Positions 16,851-26,736 of a DNA stretch of 64,000 nt are shown piece by piece (the first letter of the stretch is position 1; each line of letters starts with the position of its first letter). The notes under the pieces are model-generated. The model ran no database searches. It was not told the DNA's origin and saw only the letters and a program-made list of their open reading frames with translations. The translations under genes were made by a program, and so were the position numbers. This DNA is from an uncultured Draconibacterium sp. (lineage in GTDB: Bacteria; Bacteroidota; Bacteroidia; Bacteroidales; Prolixibacteraceae): contig CANLMQ010000019.1 of assembly GCA_947492175.1 (NCBI GenBank), forward strand, positions 1 through 64,000, in the 5' to 3' direction.

Positions 16851-18040
16851 TCCCAATCCAGCAAACGGTTCTCGCCGGTTAAACACTGAATCTTGCTTAT
16901 TTCCTGCGAAACTTCAACCACACCTTTATAATTACCATGTTCATCGCGGACGGCAAAATACTGAATAAGCAGCTTTTCTCCTTTCATATTTATCCAAAAA
17001 CTAGCCGAATCTTTTTCCCCGGCTCTAAACGTTTTTACTATTTTCTCTACCACATGCACACTTTCTTTGGGATGACAATTATGTACATCGCGCCCTATTA
17101 TAGCCTTGGTCCGTGGAAAAATCCGTTTTTTTGGTGTTGAAAAATACTTAACCTTGTTAAATTCATCTACAAAAGTTATGTCGACAGGCAGGTGGTTAAA
17201 CAACAGCTTTATTTGTTCAAAAGATAAACTTCCTGTATCAAGATTTACTTCACCGATAATAGTATCGGCATTGGTAGTCTCTTTTTCATCTATCTCTGGC
17301 GTAAAAAAAGGGAACCCGATTTCTATACTTTCAGGAAACAAATTTTCAAGTTCACTGTCTGGAATAATTTCGGAAACAAGCGGATACAGAATTCTTTCCT
17401 CCCTGAACTTTATTGCGTTCATATTAAAAAACAAATCGCCTGCTAAACGGTTAAACTCTTTTAATTCGAAAGAACTTTTTTGCAAAAGTTCGCGGGCTTT
17501 TTTAAGATTGCGCCTTATGTCATCGTGGAATGACCACATTACCGATAAACAACGAAATTCGGACAAGTATTTTTCGATCACCGGGAACAATATATTCTCC
17601 TTTATCAGGTAATAGTTCGAATACTTTTCCAGAAAGACTATCAAATCCAGTGCATTTTGTCTGGATCCGGCAGAATCAGCATTTTTGTTGATTTTTTTAA
17701 TAAATGGTTTTAATTCATTAAGCTTTTCCAGCATTAATTTATTGTTTTCCTGCAAAACCCATAAATAGCTATTTTCTCGGAGAGCCGGGCAAGGATATTC
17801 TACAATGGTTTTGTACAACAAATTCAGCAATTTATTTATTCCCCTTTTCAACTCAGGCATCGGAATATTCGATTTTACCAGTTCATCAACCAGGTATACC
17901 ACATCCGAAGGAACGCACAAATTAATTATGTCGCGATATTCGATATAAAGTTCTTTTACATTTTCATTTTTTAGAATGGCTTGAAAAAGGTGGAGCAGTC
18001 TTTTAAGGCGCTCGGTTTTATGATTGGTAAATTCTGACAT
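16844..18040 (-). CDS. DUF438 / hemerythrin-like / PAS protein
   Basis: 398 aa cytoplasmic protein with three parts. A helical DUF438 region lies at about 1-90. A hemerythrin-like four-helix region (about 100-250) has YYLIKENILFP, VMWSFHDDIRR and KFREERILYP. A C-terminal PAS domain (about 275-390) has LPVDITFVDEFNKVKYFS and IIGRDVHNCHPKESV. In the family the helical bundle normally carries iron-binding His residues in those three motifs. Here the first and third read Tyr and Phe/Arg at the expected His positions and only the HDD His remains, so di-iron binding looks lost. The PAS part resembles those of redox or fermentative signalling proteins. It stands alone, ending in the bidirectional terminator. 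Confidence 0.85.
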   Translation of the reverse strand: MSEFTNHKTERLKRLLHLFQAILKNENVKELYIEYRDIINLCVPSDVVYLVDELVKSNIPMPELKRGINKLLNLLYKTIVEYPCPALRENSYLWVLQENNKLMLEKLNELKPFIKKINKNADSAGSRQNALDLIVFLEKYSNYYLIKENILFPVIEKYLSEFRCLSVMWSFHDDIRRNLKKARELLQKSSFELKEFNRLAGDLFFNMNAIKFREERILYPLVSEIIPDSELENLFPESIEIGFPFFTPEIDEKETTNADTIIGEVNLDTGSLSFEQIKLLFNHLPVDITFVDEFNKVKYFSTPKKRIFPRTKAIIGRDVHNCHPKESVHVVEKIVKTFRAGEKDSASFWINMKGEKLLIQYFAVRDEHGNYKGVVEVSQEISKIQCLTGENRLLDWEN

Positions 18041-18153
18041 TCTCGTTTATCTTACTTCCAGCAACATAAAAATAACGAAATAATTTATAACGATCTATTA
18101 CTGTTACTCTTTCAAAAAATGAACTATTTCAATTCTGACTTCTTATTATTTGT

Positions 18154-18561
18154 ATGGGAGATTTTAAATTTAAGAACATCGACTTTGAAGATTTAAGCCA
18201 GTTAATTATTGGAGCATCCGTTTTATCGGTTCCCATTGCCTTTACAGAAGAAGCCTGGGATTTAAGCAAAACAATTCCAATGCTAAACCTCGGAGTTGTT
18301 GTATTACTCACTCTCTGTTTTATTGGCATTTACGCATTCAAAGGAATATACCAGGGAAATATAAAACAGCGTAAAGCGACTTTTGTTAAACGCGTTTTAA
18401 TTGACTATGGCGTTACTTTAGTTGTGGTGGTTGTGGTATTATTTGCTCTAAATAAATTTCCAATCAGCCATGATCCGATTATCGCAATAAAGCGGGTAAT
18501 TATTATTTCCTTTCCGGCCTCGATGGGAGCTATTGTTGTAGATAGTTTTGATAAGGAATAA
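18154..18561 (+). CDS. Small four-TM membrane protein (possibly DUF2391-like)
   Basis: 135 aa integral membrane protein with hydrophobic segments at about 20-38, 46-68, 86-106 and 113-130. The region starting IIGASVLSVPIAFTEEAWDLS resembles my recollection of DUF2391/TIGR02587-type proteins, which are usually longer, but I hold this loosely. It is a monocistronic + strand gene, divergent from the DUF438 gene. No promoter match of note and no functional clue from neighbours. Confidence 0.6.
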   Translation: MGDFKFKNIDFEDLSQLIIGASVLSVPIAFTEEAWDLSKTIPMLNLGVVVLLTLCFIGIYAFKGIYQGNIKQRKATFVKRVLIDYGVTLVVVVVVLFALNKFPISHDPIIAIKRVIIISFPASMGAIVVDSFDKE

Positions 18562-18903
18562 GGACTTAATAACTAAAATTTCCGATAACCTTTTATTGAT
18601 GTTTTAGTAACTATTTCTGCATTTGTTTTCAATACAGAATCGCTTCTTTTGGCAATGTCAAAGATCTTAAATTAGTTAAAATTATATGCACTACTTTTCA
18701 CCGGAAATAAAAAAACCTTTTCCCACTTAAACGATTATTATACCTTTGCTATGCAGCATGTTTTGATAAATCCCACAACATAAGATGCTGTACATCTGTA
18801 TCTTAGCGAGACAAAACCGATTGCTTTTTATTGATTTTCAAAGTTTTAATGAATTTACGAAAGTTGAATATATTATTTTATTGCCTAAACGTTAAAAGCT
18901 TAA
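18562..18903. other. Intergenic stretch upstream of the first SusC/D locus
   Basis: About 340 AT-rich bases with no ORF. The only recognisable element is the -7 motif at 18741-18748. Confidence 0.5.
18741..18748 (+). promoter_or_regulatory. -7 element upstream of the first PUL sigma gene
   Basis: TACCTTTG matches TAnnTTTG and implies a start near 18755 and a leader of about 150 bases to the ATG at 18904. No clear TTG at the usual -33 spacing. Confidence 0.4.
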
Positions 18904-19491
18904 ATGCAAGAGACTAAGGAAAACATACGTCTGCTAAAAAAAGGAAACAAATCTGCTTTTGAGAAGATTTACGAGGAGTATTATGAGATGTTATTATATA
19001 TCAGTCTTCAGTACTTGTCGAGTCGCGAAGATGCCAAAGAAGCAGTGCAGGATGCGTTTGTAAAACTATGGGCCAACAAAGAGTCTGTTAAAGAGAATGC
19101 AAGTCTTCGGAATTTTCTCTATACCATTACAAAAAACAATTGTTTAAATATTTTAAAAAAACAGGAGGTGATTCTGCGTAGTCAGGAAGATCTGAAATGG
19201 ATGGAAATACATTACCATCACGAGGCCATGAACCGGTTGGGATTCGATTTTCTGGAATTCAAAGAATTGAAACAAAAGATCGAAGATGCTATTGAAAGAT
19301 TACCGGATCATTGCAGAGAAGTTTTCAGGTTAAGCCGGTTTTCGCAACTTAAAAACAAAGAAATAGCTGAACGCTTAGAAATATCTGAAAAAACTGTTGA
19401 ATCACATATAACCAAGGCACTCAGGCTATTAAGAAAAGATTTAAAACCTTATCTCTCCATACTTCTAATTATTTCTGATCTTTTTTCATAA
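18904..19491 (+). CDS. PUL-associated ECF RNA polymerase sigma factor (1)
   Basis: 195 aa. Region 2 (about 25-95) has SSREDAKEAVQDAFVKLWANKESV and NFLYTITKNNCLNILKK. Region 4 (about 130-185) has AIERLPDHCREVFRLSRFSQLKNKEIAERLEISEKTVESHITKALRLL. This is the Bacteroidota family (TIGR02985-like) that pairs with a FecR anti-sigma and an STN-bearing SusC. The FecR gene follows 86 bp downstream. It should direct transcription of the downstream susC operon when SusC senses its ligand. It resembles the sigma factor at 44928 in length and in the NFLYT-KNNCLNILK block. Confidence 0.93.
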   Translation: MQETKENIRLLKKGNKSAFEKIYEEYYEMLLYISLQYLSSREDAKEAVQDAFVKLWANKESVKENASLRNFLYTITKNNCLNILKKQEVILRSQEDLKWMEIHYHHEAMNRLGFDFLEFKELKQKIEDAIERLPDHCREVFRLSRFSQLKNKEIAERLEISEKTVESHITKALRLLRKDLKPYLSILLIISDLFS

Positions 19492-19577
19492 AAAATTGAT
19501 TTTTACATCAGGGTAAAACAAGGACTGATTGTATAGTTAGTGAAAATTACCCATAAGGTATAGTGTAAAAGTCAGAA

Positions 19578-20570
19578 ATGAAGACATCAGATAAAATCAT
19601 AAAATTACTCCGGAATGAATTGTCAGAATCCGAGAAGCAGGATTTTTTCAGACAACTGGAAAACGATTCAGTTCTAAAGGAGTCATTTATCGAACAAAAA
19701 AATTTGTGGGTTAAAACAGGTACCCCACAAATATTGTCGCAAACAGAGCGAGTACATGATTTTAAAACCATTTGGAACAAGGTATCGCATCAACCACAAA
19801 GGTTTGTTCTACGCAATGTAATGAGGTATGCTGCAATAGCAATTGTGGCAGTAATGCTTAGCCTGTTTGCGGGAATGATAGTGATAAATAAACAGGAGTT
19901 AATGTTGAGCTCGCTTCCCGGGCAACAGATTAACGTGTCATTACCAGATGGGTCCAGTGTATTTCTTAACGGACGCACTTCATTAACCTACAATCCCTTG
20001 CTTTTTGCCTATAACCGTGAAGTAAACCTGTCGGGCGAAGCCTTTTTTGATATCAAAAAAGATAACGGAAAAAAGTTCGTTGTTCAAAGCGAAAACCTGG
20101 AGGTAGAGGTATTGGGAACCAGGTTTAATGTCTGCAACAATAAAAAATCAGATGTTTACGAAGTGGTATTGGAAGAAGGCAAAGTTAGAGTAAACATGAA
20201 TAATGTTGACAACACAGGGTCAGTTGAATTAAATCCGGGAGAAAAGATTGTAATAACAAAAGAAACCGGAACCAGTAACACAAGCCGGGTTAATACGCTT
20301 GTATATACATCATGGACACAAGGTTTCCTTTTCTTTAAAGACACCCCCTTAAAAAGAGTAACCGAGAAATTGGAACAACACTACAATATTGAGATCGAAA
20401 TAACAGACAAAGTAATTGAGAACTTTGTATTTAGTACTACTATAAAAAATGAATCTTTCGAACAGGTCATTTCACTTATTCAGGAAGTTCTTCCTGCTAA
20501 AGTACTTAAACATAACGAAAAGTATAGTATAGAACTGAATCAACAGCTGTATAAGCAATATACCCAATAG
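19578..20570 (+). CDS. FecR-family anti-sigma factor (1)
   Basis: 330 aa. The N-terminal cytoplasmic sigma-binding part (about 1-80) is followed by one TM helix (about 84-105, YAAIAIVAVMLSLFAGMIV). The periplasmic FecR domain (about 112-210) has LPDGSSVFLNGRTSLTYNP, VNLSGEAFFDI, VEVLGTRFNV and LEEGKVRV. A C-terminal DUF4974 domain (about 250-325) starts FFKDTPLKRVTEKLEQHYNIEIEI and contacts the STN domain of the cognate TonB-dependent transporter in this family. The susC gene with an STN domain is 115 bp downstream, completing the trans-envelope signalling set. Confidence 0.94.
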   Translation: MKTSDKIIKLLRNELSESEKQDFFRQLENDSVLKESFIEQKNLWVKTGTPQILSQTERVHDFKTIWNKVSHQPQRFVLRNVMRYAAIAIVAVMLSLFAGMIVINKQELMLSSLPGQQINVSLPDGSSVFLNGRTSLTYNPLLFAYNREVNLSGEAFFDIKKDNGKKFVVQSENLEVEVLGTRFNVCNNKKSDVYEVVLEEGKVRVNMNNVDNTGSVELNPGEKIVITKETGTSNTSRVNTLVYTSWTQGFLFFKDTPLKRVTEKLEQHYNIEIEITDKVIENFVFSTTIKNESFEQVISLIQEVLPAKVLKHNEKYSIELNQQLYKQYTQ

Positions 20571-20608
20571 GTTACACGCATACATACAACTGAAGATAAG
20601 TCAATTAT

Positions 20609-20641
20609 AAAAAAACAGGAAGCTATGCCAACAGCCTCCTG
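20609..20641 (-). terminator. Minus-strand intrinsic terminator upstream of susC (1)
   Basis: Stem 20616-20624 with 20633-20641, loop of 8, followed on the minus strand by seven T. In minus-strand RNA the stem is 9 bp with one G-U pair; on the + strand the same position is an A-C mismatch and the 3' flank is A-rich. The functional orientation is therefore minus, yet no minus-strand gene precedes it. Confidence 0.65.
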
Positions 20642-20672
20642 AAAAAGTAAAATATTTTTTTTGTCAAATTCT
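20609..20672 (-). ncRNA. Predicted antisense small RNA at the susC leader (1)
   Basis: This is inferred from the minus-strand terminator at 20609-20641 and a minus-strand -7 match (TAAATTTG, 20679-20686) that straddles the susC start codon. The predicted RNA is about 64 bases. It would be antisense to the 5' leader of susC, the position of DonS-type antisense RNAs described in Bacteroides. No -33 TTG is seen, so the 5' end is uncertain. Confidence 0.35.
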
Positions 20673-20685
20673 ACAAAACAAATTT

Positions 20686-23600
20686 ATGAAAATAAAGCGG
20701 TATTTATTCCTGTTACCTCTCTTTTCTCAAGGAGGTAAACTACTGAGAGTTATGAATCTAACACTCTTTATGTTTGTGTTTTGCAGCTTGCAGATTTCTG
20801 CTTCAATAACATGGAGCCAGAATAAACTGAATATAGAAGTACAGAACAGTAAAATTGCAGATGTATTGAGCCAGATAGAAAATCAATCATCGTTTAAATT
20901 TGCTTACAGCTCACAATTTGTCGATATGCAACGGAAAGTGTCGATAAACATGAAGCAGGCAGAATTGGAAGATGTACTAACCCAGTTATTTAAAGACACA
21001 AAAATTGACTTTAAAATTGAAAAGGATTTTGTTATCCTGGTCCCTAAAATTGTAAAACCATCTAAATCAGATGTATCATCAGCCGAAGAGGAAAAAAAGA
21101 TTACCGGCCAGGTATTGGATAAGCAAGGCTTTCCGATTCCTGGCGTGTCGGTGCATATTAAAGGAGGAACTTTAGGTACCATTACCGATTTTGAAGGAAA
21201 TTTTCTGATTCAGAATGTTTCGGAGGATGCGTTTATCGTGTTTTCGTTTATAGGAATGAAAACTCAGGAACTGCCCGTTGGCAACAAAAGTGTTTTCAAA
21301 GTAGTGCTGGAAGATGAATTAGTAGACATTGAAGAAGTTGTTGTGGTAGGATATGGCAGCCAAAAAAAGATAAACCTTACCGGTTCTGTTGCTGTGGTCG
21401 ATGCCGAAGTTATTAACTCAAGGCCAATCACCTCGGTTACTCAAGGGTTACAGGGATTGTTGCCCGGTGTTACCATTACTAACCCAACCGGCGCTCCGGG
21501 TTCATCTGAATCCCAAATTCGCATCCGGGGAATCGGAACTATTGGTAATGCCAATCCTTTGGTTTTAATCGATGGAGTTGAAGGTAATATCAATCAGATA
21601 AATCCGGATGATATCGAATCGGTTTCGGTACTAAAAGATGCAGCATCGGCATCTATTTATGGAGCTCGCGCAGCCAACGGAGTAATTCTTATTACCACTA
21701 AACAACTAATGGATAAAGAACAGGACCCAACGATTAATTTTAGTAGTTATTATGGTGTACAAACACCAACCTGTTTGCCCGAAATGGCTAACGCCATCGA
21801 TTTTATGAACTGGGATAATGAAGCCAGGCGCAATATTGGCCAGGCTGAAGCCTGGGTTCAGGAACATTTTGACAATGTTAACGACGGATCAAATCCTAAT
21901 TTCTTTGCAAATACCAATTGGGTGGATCAGGTATTTCGTAAGAGCGCACCTCAGCAAAACTATACAGTAAACGTTACAGGAAAAACTGCCTTAACCGGCT
22001 ATTTGTTTTCGTATAGTTTTCTTAATCAGGAAGGACTTACAGCCAATAATACAACCAACGAAAAACGTCATAACCTCAGGTTGAAACTTAATGCCCGGGT
22101 AGCAGATTTCTTTACTGTTACTTCCAACATAAGCTATATGTCCAGAAATAATGAATCTCCCTTGGGCAACCCTTTGTACAACGCAATGCGTATAGCGCCA
22201 AATGCTCCTGTGCTATATACTGACGGAACATGGGCCTATGGTGGTGGTAACGTTAATCCTTTAGCCAGGCTAATCGACGGAGGTCAGCGAAGCATCGATG
22301 CAGATCGGTTGTCTGCAATATTTACCGGAAAATTAGATTTCACAAAGAATTGGAATGCCACTGCAACCTACAATGTAACACGCGATAATGCCTTAAACGA
22401 AACGCTATTAAAAACCCTTGTTTTCATAAACCCTGAAACATTACAGGAAAATATCGCAAACAGTCCTAACAGTCTAACAAATCAGGACATACGGGGGTTG
22501 CAGCAGTCATTGATTTTACAATCAAACTTTGAAGTAAAAATCGACGAAAAACAAAGTATTTCGGGTGTTGGAGGATTTTCACAAGAATGGTATGTAACAC
22601 GTAATTTTTTGGGTTCCAGAAATAACTTGTTAACAGAAAAAGACCCTACATTAAATTTGGGTGATCAGGAAGGCATGAGCAATAATGCCGGTGCTTCTCA
22701 ATGGGCTATCCGCTCGGGATTTGGTCGCTTAAATTATAATTACATGGATAAATACTTATTGGAAGCAAACCTAAGATACGATTTAACTTCAAAATTTATC
22801 AAGGAAAACCGGGGTGGCTTGTTCCCTTCTTTTTCAGCGGCCTGGCGTTTAACCCAGGAGGATTTTATGAGCTTTGCTTCTGAAGTATTTGATAATATCA
22901 AACTCAGAGGATCGTGGGGAGTACTGGGAAATCAGTATGTAGGTTCAAATAACTATCCTTACATGGCTATTATTGGGAATGTTACAACTCCCAATATAGG
23001 TACAATGGCAACAACAGGTTATACTCAAACTACTTTGCCTAATCCCGACTTAACCTGGGAAACCATTTACATGACCAACCTTGGTGTAGATATGACCCTG
23101 CTCAACAACAAATTAAACGTCACCTTTGATTATTTTATAAAAGACACGGAAGGAATACTGTTAAGATTAACTTATCCTGACCAGTTGGGATTACCACCAA
23201 CAGAAGAAAATGTGGGTGCTGTAAATAATAAAGGTTGGGAACTGGGTGCTTCCTGGAACGACAAAATAGGAGATTTCAGTTACAGTGTGAATTTTAATTT
23301 ATCAGATGTTAAAAACCAAATTACCGATTTGGGAGGTTTGGCTCCGTCATATGGAGATTACAGTATCAGACGGGTTGGCGATCCCATTGATGCGTTTTAC
23401 GGATACGAGGCAATTGGCCTGATGACTCCCGAAGATTTTAAATATGACGAATACCTTGATGAATACTACAGTCCACAAATACCTGTAATAATCGGCGATA
23501 ATAACCAACCCGGCGACATTAAATACAGAGATATCAGTGGCCCTAACGGCGAGCCGGACGGACGTATAACTCCGGAATATGACCGAAAAGTTATCGGTAG

Positions 23601-24093
23601 TTCGATTCCCCGTTTTACCTATATGTTCCGGGCTGACCTGGCATGGAAAAACCTGGATTGCAATTTTACCATTCAGGGAGTTGGAAAGGCCAACGGATAT
23701 TTACAGGGGTCGGCACGACACGCTTTCCAGGATATGGCAGGCTATCCTCAAAAGATTCATGGCGACCGTTATAATTTGAAAAGCAATCCTAATCCCAATG
23801 CTGCTTATCCAAGATTTACCTACAACACCGATTTTAACCAGCGTTTTTCAACCTTCTGGCTCGAAGATGCTTCCTATTTAAGACTCAAAAACATTCAGGT
23901 TGGTTATTCACTGTCCAAAGAGTTGTTAAGCAAATTAAAGATTGACAGATGTCGTTTCTACGCTTCGGCCGACAACCTGATAACCCTTTCGGATTTCTTT
24001 TATGCTTATGACCCGGAAACACCGGTAACAAAAGGTGGATATTATCCACAAGTAAAAACCTTTGTGATAGGCGTAAACCTTACTTTAAAGTAA
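20686..24093 (+). CDS. SusC/RagA-type TonB-dependent transporter with STN signalling domain (1)
   Basis: 1135 aa outer-membrane transporter. A signal peptide lies within about residues 1-45. The STN domain (about 48-118, LNIEVQNSKIADVLSQIENQ) receives ligand status and passes it to FecR. A carboxypeptidase-like regulatory domain (about 137-215) has ITGQVLDKQGFPIPGVSVHI. The TonB box/plug (from about 217) has VVVGYGSQKKINLTGSVAVV and VLKDAASASIYGARAANGVILITTK. The remainder is a 22-strand barrel ending VKTFVIGVNLTLK. It is paired with the SusD 30 bp downstream. The substrate is unknown, but downstream enzymes suggest a phosphodiester compound rather than a plain glycan. Confidence 0.96.
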   Translation: MKIKRYLFLLPLFSQGGKLLRVMNLTLFMFVFCSLQISASITWSQNKLNIEVQNSKIADVLSQIENQSSFKFAYSSQFVDMQRKVSINMKQAELEDVLTQLFKDTKIDFKIEKDFVILVPKIVKPSKSDVSSAEEEKKITGQVLDKQGFPIPGVSVHIKGGTLGTITDFEGNFLIQNVSEDAFIVFSFIGMKTQELPVGNKSVFKVVLEDELVDIEEVVVVGYGSQKKINLTGSVAVVDAEVINSRPITSVTQGLQGLLPGVTITNPTGAPGSSESQIRIRGIGTIGNANPLVLIDGVEGNINQINPDDIESVSVLKDAASASIYGARAANGVILITTKQLMDKEQDPTINFSSYYGVQTPTCLPEMANAIDFMNWDNEARRNIGQAEAWVQEHFDNVNDGSNPNFFANTNWVDQVFRKSAPQQNYTVNVTGKTALTGYLFSYSFLNQEGLTANNTTNEKRHNLRLKLNARVADFFTVTSNISYMSRNNESPLGNPLYNAMRIAPNAPVLYTDGTWAYGGGNVNPLARLIDGGQRSIDADRLSAIFTGKLDFTKNWNATATYNVTRDNALNETLLKTLVFINPETLQENIANSPNSLTNQDIRGLQQSLILQSNFEVKIDEKQSISGVGGFSQEWYVTRNFLGSRNNLLTEKDPTLNLGDQEGMSNNAGASQWAIRSGFGRLNYNYMDKYLLEANLRYDLTSKFIKENRGGLFPSFSAAWRLTQEDFMSFASEVFDNIKLRGSWGVLGNQYVGSNNYPYMAIIGNVTTPNIGTMATTGYTQTTLPNPDLTWETIYMTNLGVDMTLLNNKLNVTFDYFIKDTEGILLRLTYPDQLGLPPTEENVGAVNNKGWELGASWNDKIGDFSYSVNFNLSDVKNQITDLGGLAPSYGDYSIRRVGDPIDAFYGYEAIGLMTPEDFKYDEYLDEYYSPQIPVIIGDNNQPGDIKYRDISGPNGEPDGRITPEYDRKVIGSSIPRFTYMFRADLAWKNLDCNFTIQGVGKANGYLQGSARHAFQDMAGYPQKIHGDRYNLKSNPNPNAAYPRFTYNTDFNQRFSTFWLEDASYLRLKNIQVGYSLSKELLSKLKIDRCRFYASADNLITLSDFFYAYDPETPVTKGGYYPQVKTFVIGVNLTLK

Positions 24094-24123
24094 TAAGAAG
24101 TTGTTTTTGAAAAATTATCAGTT

Positions 24124-25839
24124 ATGAATACACAGAAATATTTAAAAATAGTAGTAGCCTTAATATTTATCAGCTGTTTCAATATAAGTTGCAACGACGA
24201 TTTTCTTGATCGTCCACCTTTGGATGAAATGACAGATGCCAATTTCTGGCAGTCGGAAGCACATGTAGTATCAGCTGCGAATGCGTTGTATACAGGTCTT
24301 ACAGGTGCATACCGGCTCAATATTTACGAAATTATGGGCGATTGTTCTCCCTGGGCAGTTACTACGGCATGGAGAAATATAGGAGGTGGAAATTATGCCA
24401 GCGACCAAAGTCAGCTGAATAGTTTTTGGGTATCTAAATATCGTTTAATCAGGCGTTGTAATTATTTTCTCGAAAATTACCACCTGGCTACTTCAGTATC
24501 AGAAGAAAAACGCGAAAGATATGCTGCCGAAGCCCGTTTTCACAGAGCTTTTCAGTATTTCGAATTAACTACTTTCTTTGGGAATGTACCTCTAATTACC
24601 AAAACGCTTAATGTTTCATCTGAAGATTTATACAGAGGTCGTGATGAAGTAAGTGAAATTGTAAAATTTATTACAGAAGATCTGGAAAACAGTTATCAGC
24701 ACTTACCAGAATTTATTCAACCGGCATCACAGGAGTTCGGACGAATATCTCAGGGAGCTGCTTTGGCTCTTTTATCTCGTATTTATCTCTACAATAAAGA
24801 ATGGAATAAAGCGATATCAGCTTGCGAAAAAGCAATGAACCTGGGGTACGAACTTTATTCAACCGGAAAACCGGAGAACGATTACATGGATATCTTTAAT
24901 TTTAATGGGCGTGCTTCCAGGAAAGCCGCTAACCGCGAAGTTATTTTAGCTTATGTATATAATTTCGATCTTGGAGAAGTGGCCAGCAGCAGTCACAACA
25001 TTTCCCGTTCGAACTGGGTACCCAACGATTATGCGCGTTTTCTACCTACCCATACACAGGTAAAAGCTTATTTAACAGCCGATGGTACTATCTGGAATCC
25101 GGCTTCAGCATCTTCGTATGAGGAAGTATTTGAAAACAGGGATCCGCGTATGAATCAGTCTATTCTTCCTCCGAATACAACTTGGGAAGGTGGAAAGGAC
25201 GGGAATCCGAATAACTCAGATAACAAGTTATTTACTTATCCTAAACTGATTAATGATAAAAGAGGTGCCATGACCTATTCCGGATATTACATGCGAAAAA
25301 TGGTCGAGCCATCAAAAGTTAGTACAGTTAGCCAGGATGATAACGATGTTATAATATTCCGATATGCCGAGATCTTGTTGAATTACGCCGAAGCCAAGAT
25401 GGAGCTGGGACAGTTAGACCAAACTACGATTGATCTTACAATAAACCGGTTAAGAGACAGGGTTGGAATGCACCGCATGAATCTTGACGAATTGGCTCAA
25501 AAAGGAATGGATCTAAGGACAGAAGTACACCGCGAGCGCCAGGTGGAACTATTTTTCGAAGGACATCGCTGGTGCGATATCAGAAGATGGGGACAGGGTT
25601 ATCTACTGGGCAACGATCTTCTGGGTGTAAATAAAAAATGGCTTGATCCTTTAAAACTTGGAAAGACAAAAGAAGAAGGTCAAAAAATAATTAATGAATT
25701 CAATTATAACAGTGAAGGATATTTAATTCTTGAATCGAATAGAAGATATAGCAGTCCTAAGAATGATTTGCTTTCTGTTCCGTATAAACAAATGGAACGT
25801 AATTCAAATCTTCGCCCCAATAACCCCGGGTGGGATTAA
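24124..25839 (+). CDS. SusD/RagB-family outer-membrane lipoprotein (1)
   Basis: 571 aa. Lipoprotein signal peptide ending ISC-NDD (Cys23), so it is anchored at the cell surface as the lid of the SusC pore. The N-terminal region (NDDFLDRPPLDEMTDANFWQSE), TPR-like helices, and the C-terminal block with RYAEILLNYAEAKMELG, RERQVELFFEGHRWCDIRRW and the terminal LRPNNPGWD are all diagnostic. It lies 30 bp after susC. A 120-bp gap with a weak hairpin (around 25842-25857) separates it from the first phosphodiesterase gene, so expression may drop there. Confidence 0.95.
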   Translation: MNTQKYLKIVVALIFISCFNISCNDDFLDRPPLDEMTDANFWQSEAHVVSAANALYTGLTGAYRLNIYEIMGDCSPWAVTTAWRNIGGGNYASDQSQLNSFWVSKYRLIRRCNYFLENYHLATSVSEEKRERYAAEARFHRAFQYFELTTFFGNVPLITKTLNVSSEDLYRGRDEVSEIVKFITEDLENSYQHLPEFIQPASQEFGRISQGAALALLSRIYLYNKEWNKAISACEKAMNLGYELYSTGKPENDYMDIFNFNGRASRKAANREVILAYVYNFDLGEVASSSHNISRSNWVPNDYARFLPTHTQVKAYLTADGTIWNPASASSYEEVFENRDPRMNQSILPPNTTWEGGKDGNPNNSDNKLFTYPKLINDKRGAMTYSGYYMRKMVEPSKVSTVSQDDNDVIIFRYAEILLNYAEAKMELGQLDQTTIDLTINRLRDRVGMHRMNLDELAQKGMDLRTEVHRERQVELFFEGHRWCDIRRWGQGYLLGNDLLGVNKKWLDPLKLGKTKEEGQKIINEFNYNSEGYLILESNRRYSSPKNDLLSVPYKQMERNSNLRPNNPGWD

Positions 25840-25959
25840 TGTAAGTATTCCAAATACTGTTTTACAATATTTTCAATTAAGTATTAATAATGAAAGCTGA
25901 TTTCTAACGGTTAACGGTTAGTCTCCGGCAAAACTTTAGTTAAAAAATAAACTCTTTAT

Positions 25960-26727
25960 ATGAAGAAGTTGGTAATAACCTTTATGGCACTCTTTTTAAT
26001 TGCGGTGCAGTTAAATGCTCAAAAAACCACATTAAAAGTAATGAGCATTAACATGAAGGAATCAGGAATGATGATTGATTACGACATTGAACCTTTTTGC
26101 GATTTTATTCGCTCTGAAAATCCGGATTTTGTCGCACTTCAGGAAGTTCAATATAAAACATCAAAGATTTCAGGACGGGATATGGTTACTGAGATGGCCT
26201 CTGCTTTGGGAATGTTTCCTCTTTTTGGCAGATCAATAAGCTATTACGGAGGTTCGGCCGGAGTGGCTTTGCTGAGTAAATATCCTTTTTTCCGGTCGAG
26301 TTCTATTATTATGGATGTAACCGGCCAGAAATTTCCCCGCTCGTGTTCTTTTGTTGATATAAAACTTCCCAACAATCAAATTGTCAGGTTGGGAGCAACA
26401 CATTTAGATCACTCAACAGACCAGGTACGGGTCAGCATGATGGCCAAAGTCAATAATGCCATGCTAAACGATCATTTACCTTCATTATTAATTGGCGATT
26501 TCAATACATCTCCGGATAGCGAAACAATGCAATACGCCAAAATTAAATGGGACGATTTAGGATATGGAACAGCAAATACTTTCCCATATCCTGAAGCCAC
26601 AAGCAGAATCGATTATGTACTGGGATACCCGGTTAATAAATGGAAAAGTACCATGTATCGTGTAGTAAACGAAAATGTGTCTTTTTCCGATCACTGTCCG
26701 CTTATTGTTGAACTGGAATATGAATAA
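25960..26727 (+). CDS. Secreted EEP-superfamily phosphodiesterase (1)
   Basis: 255 aa. Type I signal peptide (MKKLVITFMALFLIAVQLNAQ). It is an endonuclease/exonuclease/phosphatase-fold hydrolase with all catalytic blocks present: MSIN (Asn31), LQE (Glu62), GVALLSKYP, THLD, GDFN, SRIDYVLG and SDHCP (Asp244-His245). These fold into the metal-dependent active site shared by DNase I, sphingomyelinases and inositol phosphatases, so the reaction is probably hydrolysis of a phosphodiester in the periplasm or outside the cell. Substrate class cannot be read from sequence. It is followed 9 bp later by the degenerate EEP-like lipoprotein and then a second EEP enzyme, so all are in one operon with the SusC/D pair. 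Confidence 0.88.
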   Translation: MKKLVITFMALFLIAVQLNAQKTTLKVMSINMKESGMMIDYDIEPFCDFIRSENPDFVALQEVQYKTSKISGRDMVTEMASALGMFPLFGRSISYYGGSAGVALLSKYPFFRSSSIIMDVTGQKFPRSCSFVDIKLPNNQIVRLGATHLDHSTDQVRVSMMAKVNNAMLNDHLPSLLIGDFNTSPDSETMQYAKIKWDDLGYGTANTFPYPEATSRIDYVLGYPVNKWKSTMYRVVNENVSFSDHCPLIVELEYE

Positions 26728-26736
26728 TAACAGAAG

